From Clarkia xantiana subsp. parviflora (Eukaryota; Streptophyta; Magnoliopsida; Myrtales; Onagraceae): a stretch of 64,000 nt of DNA. The number at the start of each line of letters is the position of its first letter. Position 1 is the first letter of the stretch. Under the pieces are notes generated by a model, which was not told where the DNA came from, did not search any database, and saw nothing but the letters and a program-made list of their open reading frames with translations. The position numbers and the translations under genes were made by a program. Positions 24,477 through 36,183 of this stretch are shown here, piece by piece. Location of the stretch: contig JAPTYO010000010.1 in the NCBI GenBank assembly GCA_036873135.1, positions 15,932,772 to 15,996,771 of the forward strand. Reading direction: 5' to 3'.

Positions 24477-25234
24477 GGGTTAAAAACACAATATGGGCAT
24501 GAATGTTTGCCCATGTTGCCAAAACGGGTTTGAATTGAAAAAACGTATTATTTAGGGCCTGAATTTTGAGTTTTGTGTATAAGTGAGGTCTCCGTCTATT
24601 TTTTCTGTTAAAAGTGACGGAAAGTGGTCACATGCCAAGCATGTGACCAAAAATAATTTGAAAACCCGAAAATGACCTTTGACCAAAGTGTGTCTCTCAT
24701 ATGTTTGACCTAAAATGACGAAAATACCCTTTAAGCCACCACAGCTCCGGCGACCACCACCACCCGACTCCGGCGACCACCACCGACCTCCGGCGACCAC
24801 CACCGACCTCCGGCGACCACCACCGGCCTCCGGCGACGACCGAAAAACTCCGATTGGGAGCCACAGAGCTCCGACCGGAGCTCCAAAGCTCCGATCGGAG
24901 GCCGGTGGCGGTCGCCGGAGGCCGGTGGTGGTCGCCGGAGCCGGGTAGTGGTCGCCGGGCGGTGGCCGGAGCGTGGTGGCCTTAAGGGCATAATTAGTGT
25001 GTAGGGGTATTTTAGACATTTCATATTTTATTAATTAAATTGATAAATTGTATAATAATTACAAAAGGGTATTTTTGTCTTTTCACGTGGTTCTGTTAGA
25101 TTTAACAGAAAATTTGGACGGAGACTTGAAAAAACACAAAACTCAAAATTCAAGCCCTTAATAATACGTTTTTTCAATTCATACCCATTTTGGCAACATT
25201 GGCAAACATTCAGACCTCTATTGTGTTCTTAACC
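24477..25234. mobile_element. Foldback (Mutator-like) element with internal minisatellite
   Basis: The ends are GGGTTAAAAACACAATA and TATTGTGTTCTTAACC, with about 125 bp of inverted arm. The flanks carry an exact 10-bp direct repeat TTAATGGCTA (24467-24476 and 25235-25244), within the 8-10 bp range of Mutator-like transposition. The core holds a GC-rich minisatellite. No transposase, so non-autonomous. Confidence 0.85.
24735..24975. repeat. GC-rich minisatellite (CTCCGGCGACCACCACC unit)
   Basis: Units of about 17-18 bp, CTCCGGCGACCACCACCGA, are repeated directly and then appear in inverted form after about 24890 (GGTCGCCGGAG), so the array is itself palindromic. The long Pro/Arg-rich open frames over it are by-products of composition. 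A related array lies at 41745-41945. Confidence 0.8.
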
Positions 25235-25257
25235 TTAATGGCTATGGAAAGATGAAT

Positions 25258-25560
25258 GATGCTCTCGTGTAGCGACTAATAACATCGCCATCGCTTCGCT
25301 ACCACAGAAACCGTTGGTATGTTCGATGCAGTGATTGGGAAATTGCACTACAAGTTCGTTGATCAGAAAGGTAATCAGGTGTATCAAAGTGACAGAATAT
25401 TCATGGTTTCTTGGAAAAGCTTATTGGTATTCTCGGTTCCTCATTTAGTGTTGAAAAAAAAGATTCCGGCAAAGGGCGGCAGGCAGCAGTTCCATACTCA
25501 AAGTCGACAACTTCTCAGATTCCGGCGACAGAGTTACTGTCACATTCATATACTGATTAT
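25258..25560 (+). pseudogene. Second fragment of a BTB/POZ (At2g24240-like) gene
   Basis: The sequence reads TTETVGMFDAVIGKLHYKFV then DQKGNQVYQSDRI. This repeats and extends the piece ATTETVGMFNMVTGIMDEFF in the first pseudogene near 22570-22620, so it is a separate copy of the same family and not a continuation. It decays after about 25430. A local duplication of a BTB gene followed by decay is likely. Confidence 0.65.
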
Positions 25561-26031
25561 TGTTTGTCAGCGTAAAATTGTCACTTGCAGCTCTAACAAA
25601 CCACAAACTACAGCACATCACAATTTAGTCAACCCCGACCCGAAAACAAAATAATTCACCATACGAAATAAAATCAAGCAATGGCAAAAGGTACAACGTG
25701 AGTAATCTAATAATTGGACATTGATAACATTAAGTTAAAATGCGATTGCACAATAAAATCACAGAGCAGAAGCAGCAAATACCACCACTTTCCCAACATA
25801 TGAATTCAGTGAAAATACAGCAAAAATAATACCTACCACCTAATCTACACTCAGTTCCAAATCCATCATATGTAATACTACAAAGTAAGACCTCCATGGA
25901 ATACTACTCCTCCTAAACTCCCCAAAACTTACTTTGCTCTATCATACAAATTCTCACACTTCCCATAAGAGAAGTGAAACTAACCCTTTTTTTTTTCCTT
26001 TTTATGGGGGGAGAGGGCTCTACAAATCATC
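25561..26031. other. Probable 3' UTR and downstream flank of DDR4-like gene
   Basis: No coding sequence. It lies just past the stop codon of the minus-strand gene. No polyadenylation signal can be assigned with confidence. Confidence 0.4.
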
Positions 26032-29000
26032 TCAATCTTCTGCATCTTTCACTACTATAGTATTGTTAGGAGGAGGACCGTCATCAAACCCTGATGAACC
26101 GGGCGCAAGTTCATTCAAGTCAAGGAAACCCCATTTACTTGAACCACCTTCTTCTTCTTCAGCTCCTTCCAATGGGTCGTCTTCTTGGCTCGGACCCTTT
26201 AATTTCTTGTCTACATGTTCAAATTCATCTTTCTCAGTGGTTGGCTCGGGATAACTTTGAACAGGTTGCTCCTCTGCTTCTAATTCCTGTTCCTCATCAT
26301 CACCATCATCGTTATTTTCACCATCGTTGTCATTTTCTGAATTATCACCACTTTCATCTGAGAAGACTTCTTTTGGACCTTCACTTGCCTCTTCTTCTTC
26401 TTCGTCTTCTTCTCCCTCTTCTGAGTAGTGCTCGTTAGAAGGAGGTTTCTGATTCCACTTTCCGGGTTTCTTTGCGGTTTCTGCTTCAGAATCTGAATAT
26501 TCGTAACGACGGTAGTTGATGCGGTTCTTAGTGGCCCTTTTACTTCGTCTCAACCCTGAGTGGATTTCTTTTACCGATCTTAGCTTAGTTTCCCCCCTTG
26601 TGCGACTACGGGGTTTCTTAAACTTGGGTCGATCATCATCACTATCCTCACTGTCGCCCAAGGAGTCTTCTTCCTCTTCTTCATCTTCCTCATCTACTTG
26701 GTATTCTTCCTCTGCATTCTCATCATCCATGTGGTACTCCTCATCTCCTTCAGAGCTACTAGATAGCTTCCTCTGTTTCCTTTTACGAAGATACTCCTCA
26801 TCGTACACTGCCTCTCCAACTATATCATCGTCGCTCTCATCAAGGTCCGCTTCCATATCAGATATTTCCTCTACAAAATCTTTGTCTGAATATCGCTGTG
26901 GCCTCTTCCTTTGCCTGTTGATCGAACAAGTGCTTTCTAGTTACTAACCCATTCAATTCAAAGAATAAAAGTATTGACAGAAAAAGTACCATGTATACAT
27001 ACCTTCTATCTATTTGTTCGGGGTTATCATGGTCTTCCTCCTCATCAGAATAAGGTGAATTGGGAGATACTGCACTGAAATCAGCAAAACCAGATGATGC
27101 ATGCTGTCCCTCGCTCCAATTTCCATTTGCAGAAACTTCCGGTTTGACAAAACCTTCTCGTCTCGGGATAGCTTCTGGTGAAGATTGTTTTCTTCTGATG
27201 CAGTGGCGAATATTGTAAGTTGAAAGGGTCACATAACAATCAGTATTATACAGGAATCTGTGTTTAAGAAAATCTTACTTTGTAATCTTGATAGCCTCGT
27301 TGATAGACCGATCATAATCATCTGCAGATATTTGAGAACAGTTACTTTCTAGTTTCTCCTTGGATATATATGATCATAAAAAGAAAACACTAGCAGGTGG
27401 ATATCTAGCAGCAAAAAAAAAAAAAAAACCAGGAACTAAGTTCGCCAATTACCAAAAGTATAGGTGACAGGTTTTCTGTCACGAAGATATCGACCAGGAC
27501 CAAGGCCATCCATACAGATGAGATTGTCAACAAGAAGAGCTTCCCTCTGCTGCCTTTTCAGCAGCTTCTCTTTCCTCTGTTTCGAAGAGAAGTCAGTTTT
27601 AAATCAACAAGGGTTAGTAAAGTTCAAAAGGGTCGAAAAAGTAAAATATGTAGCAAAACATGAATCAGTCAATGCAGACAGCACAAATTTCTGCTAAGCC
27701 AAGGATTATTTACCTTGTGCTCCCTCTCAATATCTGGAAGCATATCTATCTTCAGCTTCTTCCCCAAAGAGACCTCCGACCTGTTGCTACTTGAGAAAAG
27801 CTTTTCCTGGATCATTACAAATTGTCAAATTTAAGACGATTGCAGCAGCGAACAAATAAGACAGGGATGATACAAATGTATTGGCTAGAAAGTTATTTGC
27901 TATTCAACAATTAAAGAAACAACGTTAATCTTTCACAAATTACTTACAGATACATCTTCAAACTCATCAAAGTTGGTTGCTACTGTTTCCCACTGATATG
28001 TTGCAATAGGAATGACCTGGGAGCCCCTGGACTTGGCCCTTTTCACCTCTACTTTTCTCGTCTCCCGGTACAAACGATGTCCAATTATGGGATCATCTTC
28101 ATACCTAAATCAATGTGAACATACTTTATATACAAAATAAAGATCCTCATAGTAGCAGACAGAATTGTCCTTGAACCCTCACTTACCAATAATGGACCCC
28201 ATATGAATCACCTCCAACACGCTCCTTACGAAATGCTGAAAGATGAGCTCCATGCTTGAGTGAGCTTTCGATATAGTTGCGAATATCTTCTTGCTGTAAA
28301 ATTGCAAAACAAATTACATGTCACAGCTGAGCAGATAATGTGTGCAAAATAAATGCCGAAAAAGGCAATAGGGTAACCATGGGTGGAAAAATGTAATCAG
28401 GATAACAAATATTCTCATATTGATCACTCAAGAGACTTAATATAATAAGATATCTCTAAATTGTGCAAACACATAGCTGATAAAAAGGCCACTTGTATGA
28501 GTAACAAAATCGCTGAAAAGATCCTAGAGTATTATTGACCCAAGAGGAACTGCAACTTCGTCCTAAAAGTACATATTGACACTATCAGGGTAAATGATAA
28601 TCAATTAACCACCAGTATCATCATTCTGTTAGGAAAAAGGATCTGAAGGTAGATGATAACAAACTCTTTTGCACAATAATTACAAGGATAAATTGCTAAA
28701 TCTAGATCCTTTATACTTACTATATACTCTTGGACGTATATGCAATAAAAGAAAGTTTGACACTGATAGCAGACTATCAATAGCCTCGAAAAGGTGTCAT
28801 CCCAATAAGAATATTGGTGCACAACTTTCCTCCCCATCCACGGTTTCAAAGAGCACCCAAAAACAGAAAAGTATCAATAACCTAGAAAAGGTGTCATCCC
28901 AATAATAACATTGACACCCAATAATAACATTGATGCTAAACTTCATTCCCTGTCCACGGATCCAAAGAGTGCCCAAAAAATAGAATTCTTCTGCATCAAC

Positions 29001-30981
29001 ACTATAAACCTCAAAACATTTATCTTTCTGTTGAAAAATCCATTCCTGTGGCTCATCTAAGATCAACTCAGATTAGTCGTAATGGCCTCTGAAACTCAAA
29101 TGTTGACTGATGAATTGAACCCTTCTTCAACAACGAAAGGGGATCATTTGCAAAAGAATTGCAAAGAAAATTCTTGAAAGGTTCTTCATATAAATCATGG
29201 TCCCAAACTTTAGGCACAAAAGCAGAAAACTACAAAGTGGATTGAGATCATCTTTGAGAAGCAACCACATCAAATTTTGTAAGATAAGTAGTTCCTCAGG
29301 AAGACTAAGCTGATAATAAACCTAAAGATCAGTCTAAAAGAGGAGTATATATACACATACAAAAAGCACCAGCTAATACAAACTCGGGGAATTTTTTAAT
29401 TAGCATCAACCTGAAAACATCTATACTCTATAGCTTAATTAAACCATCTGGCTATAAAACTTCGGAACTCTCAAAATAACTAACAATTCATAGTTCATAA
29501 TAGAATGGCCATTGCACCATATAGCATAGCAAGCGAGATAGGTGAATGCTAAAATGCAAATTCACATAAAAAAGGAAATGTAAAACATGCATGACAATAC
29601 CTCAACGCGGATGTCACATAATGCTTTCAAGATCACCACGCGTACACTGGGATCAAGAGACTTATATACTTCAATCTCCGTCCTAATAAATCAATAAAAG
29701 TAAGTAAATCACAGAAAAGAAATTTCTTGTACAAGGTTACAGAAATAGCACATCTAAGAAACACCCACCCATGAGAAGCAACAATTGGCAGTTCTCCTTC
29801 TGCAACCTGTCCACGGCCAAGTTTATTTTTCATACCTAAAGTAAATAACCCTAGATGTGCATAGTCAAATAGAAAATAAAATATCAAAATTACCCAGTGC
29901 CACCAGTCTCTTAGTTTTCTACATAGAACAGTAATCCAGGTATCGCGAGTAAGTGCCATTCGAGTAATTGGAGGGATTGCCTAAAAGAAAAGAGAAAAAC
30001 AAGAGATGTCAAATTAACACATCCCGAGGAGAAACGTTTCAACACCTACATATAGCTGTTTGAGACCCAAGTGCAAAGTAATGACCGAGACTAATTATAA
30101 GCAGATCTAACATAATTGCAGAGAAACGTTTAATATAAGATCTCCAAATAGAAAAACTATAACAACCTATCATTGGCATTATGCTGATATTCTCGGTACA
30201 AAAAAAATCCTTGCCAGGGTTACTATAATCAGGAGCAATGGACAAGTAAAAAATTAAGCTATGACTCTTTGTTTAGAATTCAATGTATCCAAGCTAGTGA
30301 TAATTGAACGAACATAATGAAACATACTAATTATGAAACAAAAAGCGAACCTTCATCAGGGGCATGTGTATTGCTGCTAGTGTGTCATTAGGAGTAAGCA
30401 AAGCCGTCTCAAACTCCTCGGCTGAGAACTCTATTGAGATATTTAACAAAGGCCTAAAAATCTACAGAAACAGAGACACCTTGTCAGGAAAAAAACAAAG
30501 CACTTCACTGAGGAAAAATAAGAACTTCATATGGCAAATTATCATAATTGGACAAGGATTCACACACATGCAAGAAATTAAGTACTGAAGCCAGCTCCCA
30601 CATGCACCGGAGGTTCCACCGTGGCAATAGTGAGTCAGGAGGCGGCTCCACCAGTGGCGTCACGACTCTGCTCCCACATTGCTGAGGCGGAGAGGGAGGC
30701 TCCTCAACCCGCTGCTCCTTCTTGGGAGTAGCTTTCGGTTTCTTCTCCGCATGTGCCAGTTGCTGCTGATATCTAGCAGCAGCGCGAACTGTGCAGGCCC
30801 GGGTAGGGCGGCCGCTCCGGGACTGAACAACCACGCCGTTCTGGGAGCAGCTGCCGTCGTTCTGAAGGGCTCCGCCGTTTTTATCGGCAGCATCCTTATC
30901 AACAGCGGTGGGTTCCTCCTGGGCGGGGTCTACAAGAGGGGATCGGTCGCCGGAGCCAGAGGGGGAGGAATCTGAGGACAT
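26032..30981 (-). CDS. DDR4: DDT domain-containing protein, DDR4-like (ISWI complex subunit)
   Basis: Twelve exons join in frame: 30981-30566, 30453-30351, 29980-29894, 29806-29769, 29682-29601, 28293-28187, 28104-27948, 27806-27714, 27576-27453, 27321-27279, 27194-27003, 26914-26032. The total is 2325 bp, 774 residues; every intron is GT-AG. The N-terminus is low-complexity with SRSGRPTRACTVRAAARY (about 50-70). A DDT-type region follows (MWELASVLNFLH to about 180), then a WHIM-like segment (RDTWITVLCRKLRDWWHW, then VYKSLDPSVRVVILKALCDI). The last 280 residues are very acidic with basic patches. This architecture matches Arabidopsis DDR4 (At1g18950), which works with ISWI ATPases CHR11/CHR17 in nucleosome spacing in the nucleus. 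Start Met is the first in the conserved frame. I see no disabling change. Confidence 0.88.
28767..28985. repeat. 97-bp imperfect tandem duplication in DDR4 intron 5
   Basis: TATCAATAGCCTCGAAAAGG at 28775 recurs as TATCAATAACCTAGAAAAGG at 28872, and the similarity continues through the CCAAAGAGTGCCCAAAAA-like end. A further small duplication of CCAATAATAACATTGA lies inside the second copy. It explains part of the large (1.3 kb) intron. Confidence 0.7.
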
Positions 30982-31411
30982 GGGTTCAGAGATCAGGGAA
31001 GTTAGGGTTAGGGGAGGCGAACGTGGGATTGCATTTAAGGGATCAGAGGTTGGAGAGAGTGGAGTGAAGCAATTGTATGGATACTAACGAGGGTTTTTGA
31101 ATCATTGGTGGTGAAGAAGAATCGTGTCTACTAGCCACCATGGGCGGAAGAATGGAGGGGTGAAGGTCTGTCTGAAAGTAAAGTATTTTGACGAGGGTTT
31201 CTGGATTACTTTGCAGGTTGAATAATTAGAAGACTTTGAAGCTAGACGAAGGAGCAATTGACTGAAGAAGAATTGAATAGGTTGAAGCGCAGACAGACAG
31301 GGTTCGATAGAGAGATGAGGGTTACAGTTTATACAGAGATAGAGGTTCTCCTAAGTAATTATCATATATATATATATATATAGATTATGATTAATTTTTT
31401 TTCAAACAAAA
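30982..31411 (-). promoter_or_regulatory. Upstream region of DDR4-like gene
   Basis: Probable 5' UTR and promoter. The sequence just upstream of the ATG is not obviously TATA-driven. An AT repeat lies at about 31361-31382. No specific element can be assigned. Confidence 0.35.
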
Positions 31412-31850
31412 TGAATGGCCAGTAGTGGCAACACTATGCTCAATTACGTAATGTTCGAGTTCTTCTGCTTATAGTTTGAGTTTTTTCCAATTAAATTTAG
31501 CGAACAATTAACGCATGCACTAATTTCGTTAACGTATCACATCAAACTTAGTATATATATATATATATCTATTGACTGTTGACACGGTTAATAACTGATT
31601 TACTCAACTTTATCTGATATATTTCAGACACAAAAGTGGCAATATATATAACATTACATAACAGAGAAGTAACCCGAAAAAAGAAATGGTGTTGATCATA
31701 TATATGTTGTTTAGATGTAATCTGATTTGACGCTTGCATTTATTCTGGACCGTTTGTTCTCTCTGAAGATGAGCATTACATACACCTGATAGGTCCATCC
31801 AAGCTCTATTACTCACAATGTCACCAAACCTTTACTTCGGCATAATGCAG
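31412..31850. repeat. Dispersed repeat related to 47580-47860
   Basis: GGCCAGTAGTGGCAACACTA and ACGTAATGTTCGAG (31416-31465) match GGCTAGTAGTGGCGACCCTA and ACGTAATGTTCAGG near 47590-47635. A second match is TAGGTCCATCCAAG (31791) with TAGGGTCCATCCAAGG (47817). The first pair loosely resembles tRNA-type A and B boxes, so a SINE is possible. The middle parts differ. Confidence 0.45.
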
Positions 31851-32404
31851 TATGAATGGTTAATAAGACATATATTACTCTGTTTGGTTCTTCTTTTAGT
31901 ATGTAACAATAACTATGTATTACTCATTACATTGGGAGTTGGGACATCCATTTACACTTCAATGTATAATTTTCATTTTTACATTATACTTTAAGAAATT
32001 ATGAATATGGATGGACCTTAATAACTTTTAGACAAATTTACCATCTAAATAAATAAAAAAAATCTAGACATAGCCCCAACTCCGATATGTAAATATTATT
32101 ATAAACTATAAATATTAAATTTCAATATAAAAAATAAGGTTTGCCAAAAAAACATAAAAATAGACGTTATATTTTATATTTTTGAAAAAAAAAATAATGA
32201 CTAAGCTCTATTGGACACATTATGGTCGGAGCCTAACATGGTCTATTTGACCCAATGATCAACTGAATCCACATAACTAGACCTAGATATGAACCCAAAA
32301 AATAAGTTATAATTAAAAAACGATAACTTAAACTCTATTGAACACATTATGAGTTGGACCCTTACATGGTCCTTTTGATCCACTGATAATTGAACTCACT
32401 GACT
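31851..32404. other. AT-rich spacer
   Basis: No gene is seen. An imperfect repeat of a phrase like CTCTATTGGACACATTATGG occurs at about 32206 and 32333. Confidence 0.5.
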
Positions 32405-33565
32405 CAAATATGAACCATGCCTTCGGTCTGATCCAAACCAGGTCGCCCAGGCCAAGAGATCTGGTTTGGAGTGTCAATGATTACATATCTAGGGTTATGA
32501 TGGTTGCGAACGACATGAGAGGTGCTGGAGAAGTGATGAAGGATGGGCAGATTGTTAAAAAAAATTATGCGCACATTATCATATCAACTCAACTACATAG
32601 TGTGCTCAATTGAAGAATCCAAAGACATCGACACCATGTCATTGGATGAACTCCGGAGCTCTTTATTGGTTCATGGGCAGAAGCTTACTCGTCACAGTGT
32701 GGAAGAGCAAGCCTTGAAGGTGTCATATGGGCGCGACATGAGAGAAGATGTACGAGGTAGTGGACGCGGAAGAGGACGTAGTGGTTTCCACCATGGATAC
32801 AAAGGAAGAGGACGAGGAAGAGCGGACAACAATGGTGCAGTTCAATGTTATCGGTGCCATAAACTGGAGCACTTTCAGCGGGAATGTCTCAGCTTCTCTC
32901 ACTATATCAAGCATACTGAAGAAGAAGAAGAAGAAGAAGAAGAAGAAGAAGAAGAAGAAGAAGAAGAAGAAGAAGAAGAAGAAGAAGAAGAAATGCTTTT
33001 GATGGCCGATGGCCCATGTGGAATCTGGAGGCTTCACAAAGGAAGAAGTGTGGTTTATCGACTCGGGGTGCAGCAATCATATGAGTGGAGAAAAGAAGTG
33101 GTTCTTCGATCTTGATTTATCCTTTTGGCAAAGTGTGAAGCTTGACAACAACTCAAGTATGAAGGTCATGGGAAAGGGAAACATCAAGATAAAGGTGGAA
33201 GGAAAAGTCATGGTCATTACTGAGGTATTCTATATTCCTGAACTTAAGAACAACCTAATCAGTTTAGACCAACTTCAGGAAAAGAACCTATCAATACTGA
33301 TTCAACATGGTTGTCAAATTTATCATGATGAGAAAGGGTTACTTATACAAACTATGATGACTGCAAATCGTATGTTTGTATTACTTGCTTCGGTTTTCAC
33401 TCACGCCTCAGATCTGACTTGTTTCAAGACAAGAACCAATGAATTTACTACTCTTTGGCATCAAAGATTCGGTCATCTTAATATGAAGGGGTTGCGGACA
33501 TTGGCGTATAGAAAGATGGTGGCAAGACTACCTATCCTCAAGAATCACTCCAAGGTGTGTAGAGA
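32405..33565 (+). pseudogene. Ty1/copia gag-protease fragment with GAA expansion
   Basis: The frames cover the gag C-terminus (MSLDELRSSLLVHGQKL), an RG-rich stretch and a CCHC knuckle (CYRCHKLEHFQREC). A Glu run encoded by GAA repeats comes next, then protease (EVWFIDSGCSNHMSG, with DSGC as catalytic motif) and the GAG-pre-integrase region (TLWHQRFGHLNMKGL). Frame changes occur near 32570 and 33010. Nothing of integrase or RT follows, and no LTRs were found. This is a different copia lineage from 2510-8006 (DSGCSNHMSG against DTGATNHMT). Confidence 0.88.
32918..32992 (+). repeat. (GAA)25 microsatellite in copia gag
   Basis: Twenty-five uninterrupted GAA triplets encode poly-Glu in the gag frame, just before the EEMLLMA-type linker normally found between knuckle and protease. 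The expansion grew from a short acidic stretch of the element. Confidence 0.95.
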
Positions 33566-35174
33566 GAGAATAAATTAAATGCTACTATGACGTGGGTGCG
33601 TTGTTACTTTCGCTGTGACTTTCGGTCTGGGTTTCACACCTTATAGCACCACCCATAGGGTTAATAACAAAATAAAAGTCAACGTCTAAGTAGGTGTCTG
33701 GAGTTTGAAATATTAAAATAGATTGTCGCATGTTTCATTTTTGTTGAAATTTAATGTTTCTGCGCGTCTTTTCATCTCCCTTCAAGCATTTGCATCAACT
33801 CACTCACCCACTCAGAATGCATACTCCTTACTTTTCACAAAATCGTCAAATTTGACCCAAAAGTTGAACATCCAAAAGAAAAGATTTCTAGTAGAGTGGT
33901 GTGGAGCGATTTCCAACGACAATGGAGCGGGATTTACTTGCGCGGATGTGACCAGCTTCTTAGGTGACGGTCCCGACAAAATGATGAGTAGGGAGTGTGT
34001 ATGTGAGCTCGAATTCGGCAATCGGTTTCGTCGAAATTGACTTCTCTAAACTAATCACACTGAGCCATCACATTTTTAAAAAAAAAATTGAAATCTTGGA
34101 CACTACAGTTTAACAGTTGAAACTTTAGACACCTACTTTTAACATAAAGTAAAACTTGGACAGTTTTTATTATATAAATTCATATATATAAATTCAGAAT
34201 GAAAGATAATAACATGAGCAATTTGGAACCGCCACGACAATATGTAAGCCATTCAGAAATCGCCACATCATTCTTTAGTATTGTTACCAAAAATTAATTT
34301 AATATTAATTTCAGATTCAATGTATGTGCAATGCCAAAAATCAATTTAATATTTAATCTCAGAACTGAGAAGGCGGTTCATTTTACAAGAAGTCAATTCA
34401 TTTTACAAAGCAACGTCACCACAATTCAATTAATTTCTACATCATTCATCTACTCACAATCAATTCAATAAATATAGTATCTTAGTCTTCTACAAATTGG
34501 CTTCAATTTTTACAAAACCCTCTTCTATATAGAGAGAAGGCTTCACCCGAATATTTAGAGATTGGTGAAGGGAAGACGAAATATACTACATACCAAGTAT
34601 TAAGGGAGACGAAGTGATCGAGTTCGACTCCGGAGCTGGTGGGGAAGTATATGGTGGTTCAGATCTGAGCACGAACTGATCGAAACTTCTTCTCATAAAA
34701 CCGACCAGATGTGATGTGGCTATGGGTTAGGGAAGCTGACACGTAGGTGGCTGAAGGGTGGAGGCACTCTTTCAATTTGACTGCGACGGGAGGTGGCGGA
34801 GCGGGAAACCAGGGCGAGACTAACTTGGAAACTAGAGAATTCATGGCGCAACGATACAAGAAGATGACGACTGAGATGTTTGACATGGGAAGTCACCTAC
34901 GGCTAGGGTTTTTAAGAGTTTGGGCTGGGCAAATTTTGGTGTAATAATTGTGCTGAAATGTTTTTACATAATTGGGCTGAAATGTTTTTACATAATTGCG
35001 CTGCATATAGTTTTACTAATAGTACATATAGAATGTATCGAGCAACCCACACCTCTAAGACTCTAACCCGTTGGAATCGCTGTCCTAATTTTGAGAGACC
35101 AACAGTTCTATATTGACTGACTCTCATATTAACACCTCCACCAAAACTCAACTAATTATTTTATCCAAATCAAA
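33566..35174. other. Spacer, no recognised gene
   Basis: Several short open frames (for example 33723-34040 plus) have no family resemblance. GC content rises around 33880-34040 and 34600-34930. A short direct repeat, GGGCTGAAATGTTTTTACATAATTG, starts near 34948 and recurs near 34974. Confidence 0.4.
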
Positions 35175-35183
35175 TAAATAAAT

Positions 35184-35978
35184 GGGTTAATAGGTGTTTT
35201 GTTATAACATGTTTGGCGATTTTTGGCTTTTGGTACAACATATTTTTTTTTATACTTTTGGTGCAATATGTTTGCAATTTGTACCACTTTTGGTGCATCC
35301 ATTAGTTGACTGTTAGTTTGACTGTTAAATAGTCACGTTACTTGCACATGCCTAGCCCCAGATTTCTATTTTGTTCAGTTTGGTCCTCAAATTTATTGTC
35401 CTAAGTTTTTATTTTTGCAATTTAGCCCTTAAACATTTTCAACCGCACCCTAGGGCTAAATTGACCTAGCCATAGTCCGACCCATGGTACGACCCATGGT
35501 AGGTCGAACCATGGTTCAACCTAGCCATGGGTCGGACCATGGCTAGGTCAATTAGACTTAGGAATTGGGTCAATTTTACCATAAAGCTAATTGACATAGC
35601 CATGTTTCGACCCATGGCTACATGGCTAGGGTCCCCGGGCCTTGGTGACCCTAGTCATGGTTTGACCTAGCCATGAGTCGGACCATGGCTAGGTCAATTT
35701 AGTCATATGGTGCGGTTGAAAATGTTTAGGGGCTAAATTACAAAAATAAAAAGTTAGGACAATAAATTTGAGGATAAAACTGAAAAAAATAGAAATTTGG
35801 GACTAGGCATGTGCAAGTCACGTGACTATTTAACGATCAAACTAACGGTCAACTAACAGATGCACCAAAAGTGGTACAAATTGCAAACATATTGCACCAA
35901 AAGTATACAAAAAAAAAAAGATGTTGTACCAAAAGCAAAAAATCGTCAAACATGTTGTACCAAAACACCTATTAACCC
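35184..35978. mobile_element. Foldback (Mutator-like) element with 9-bp target duplication
   Basis: The element runs from GGGTTAATAGGTGTTTTG to CACCTATTAACCC. It is flanked by exact TAAATAAAT repeats (35175-35183 and 35979-35987). Inverted arms of about 270 bp include GTGCAAGTCACGTGAC. The core has repeated CCATGGCTAGGTC/GACCTAGCCATGG blocks that are themselves inverted. Non-coding. The 9-bp duplication suggests Mutator-type transposition, although the flank is low-complexity. Confidence 0.82.
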
Positions 35979-36183
35979 TAAATAAATATACAATTCCATA
36001 ACTAAATACTTTTATTTCATCATTATCAGTACATAATTTTTTTTCTATCTTAAATAAAATGAATGTCCCTACGAAAAGTTCAAATTTAAACAATATATTT
36101 TTTAGTCAAAATATAAAATTGTTTGTATTCAATAGTTTTTTTTATCATAAATAAATATTATAATTTACAATTTAATAATTTAC

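Noticed and set aside
24205..24477. Short coiled-coil-looking frame after the BTB pseudogene
   Set aside because: Only about 25 residues look structured; the rest is random and a second overlapping frame is open.
24552..25024. Pro/Arg-rich open frames over the GC-rich minisatellite, both strands
   Set aside because: All frames are open because of the 18-bp repeat; product is compositional, and the region lies inside a foldback element.
26094..26947. Ser-rich and His/Leu-rich open frames on the plus strand
   Set aside because: Antisense shadows of the acidic C-terminal exon of the DDR4-like gene.
32723..33076. Poly-Phe and poly-Lys open frames across the GAA repeat
   Set aside because: Other-frame and opposite-strand readings of the triplet repeat in copia gag.
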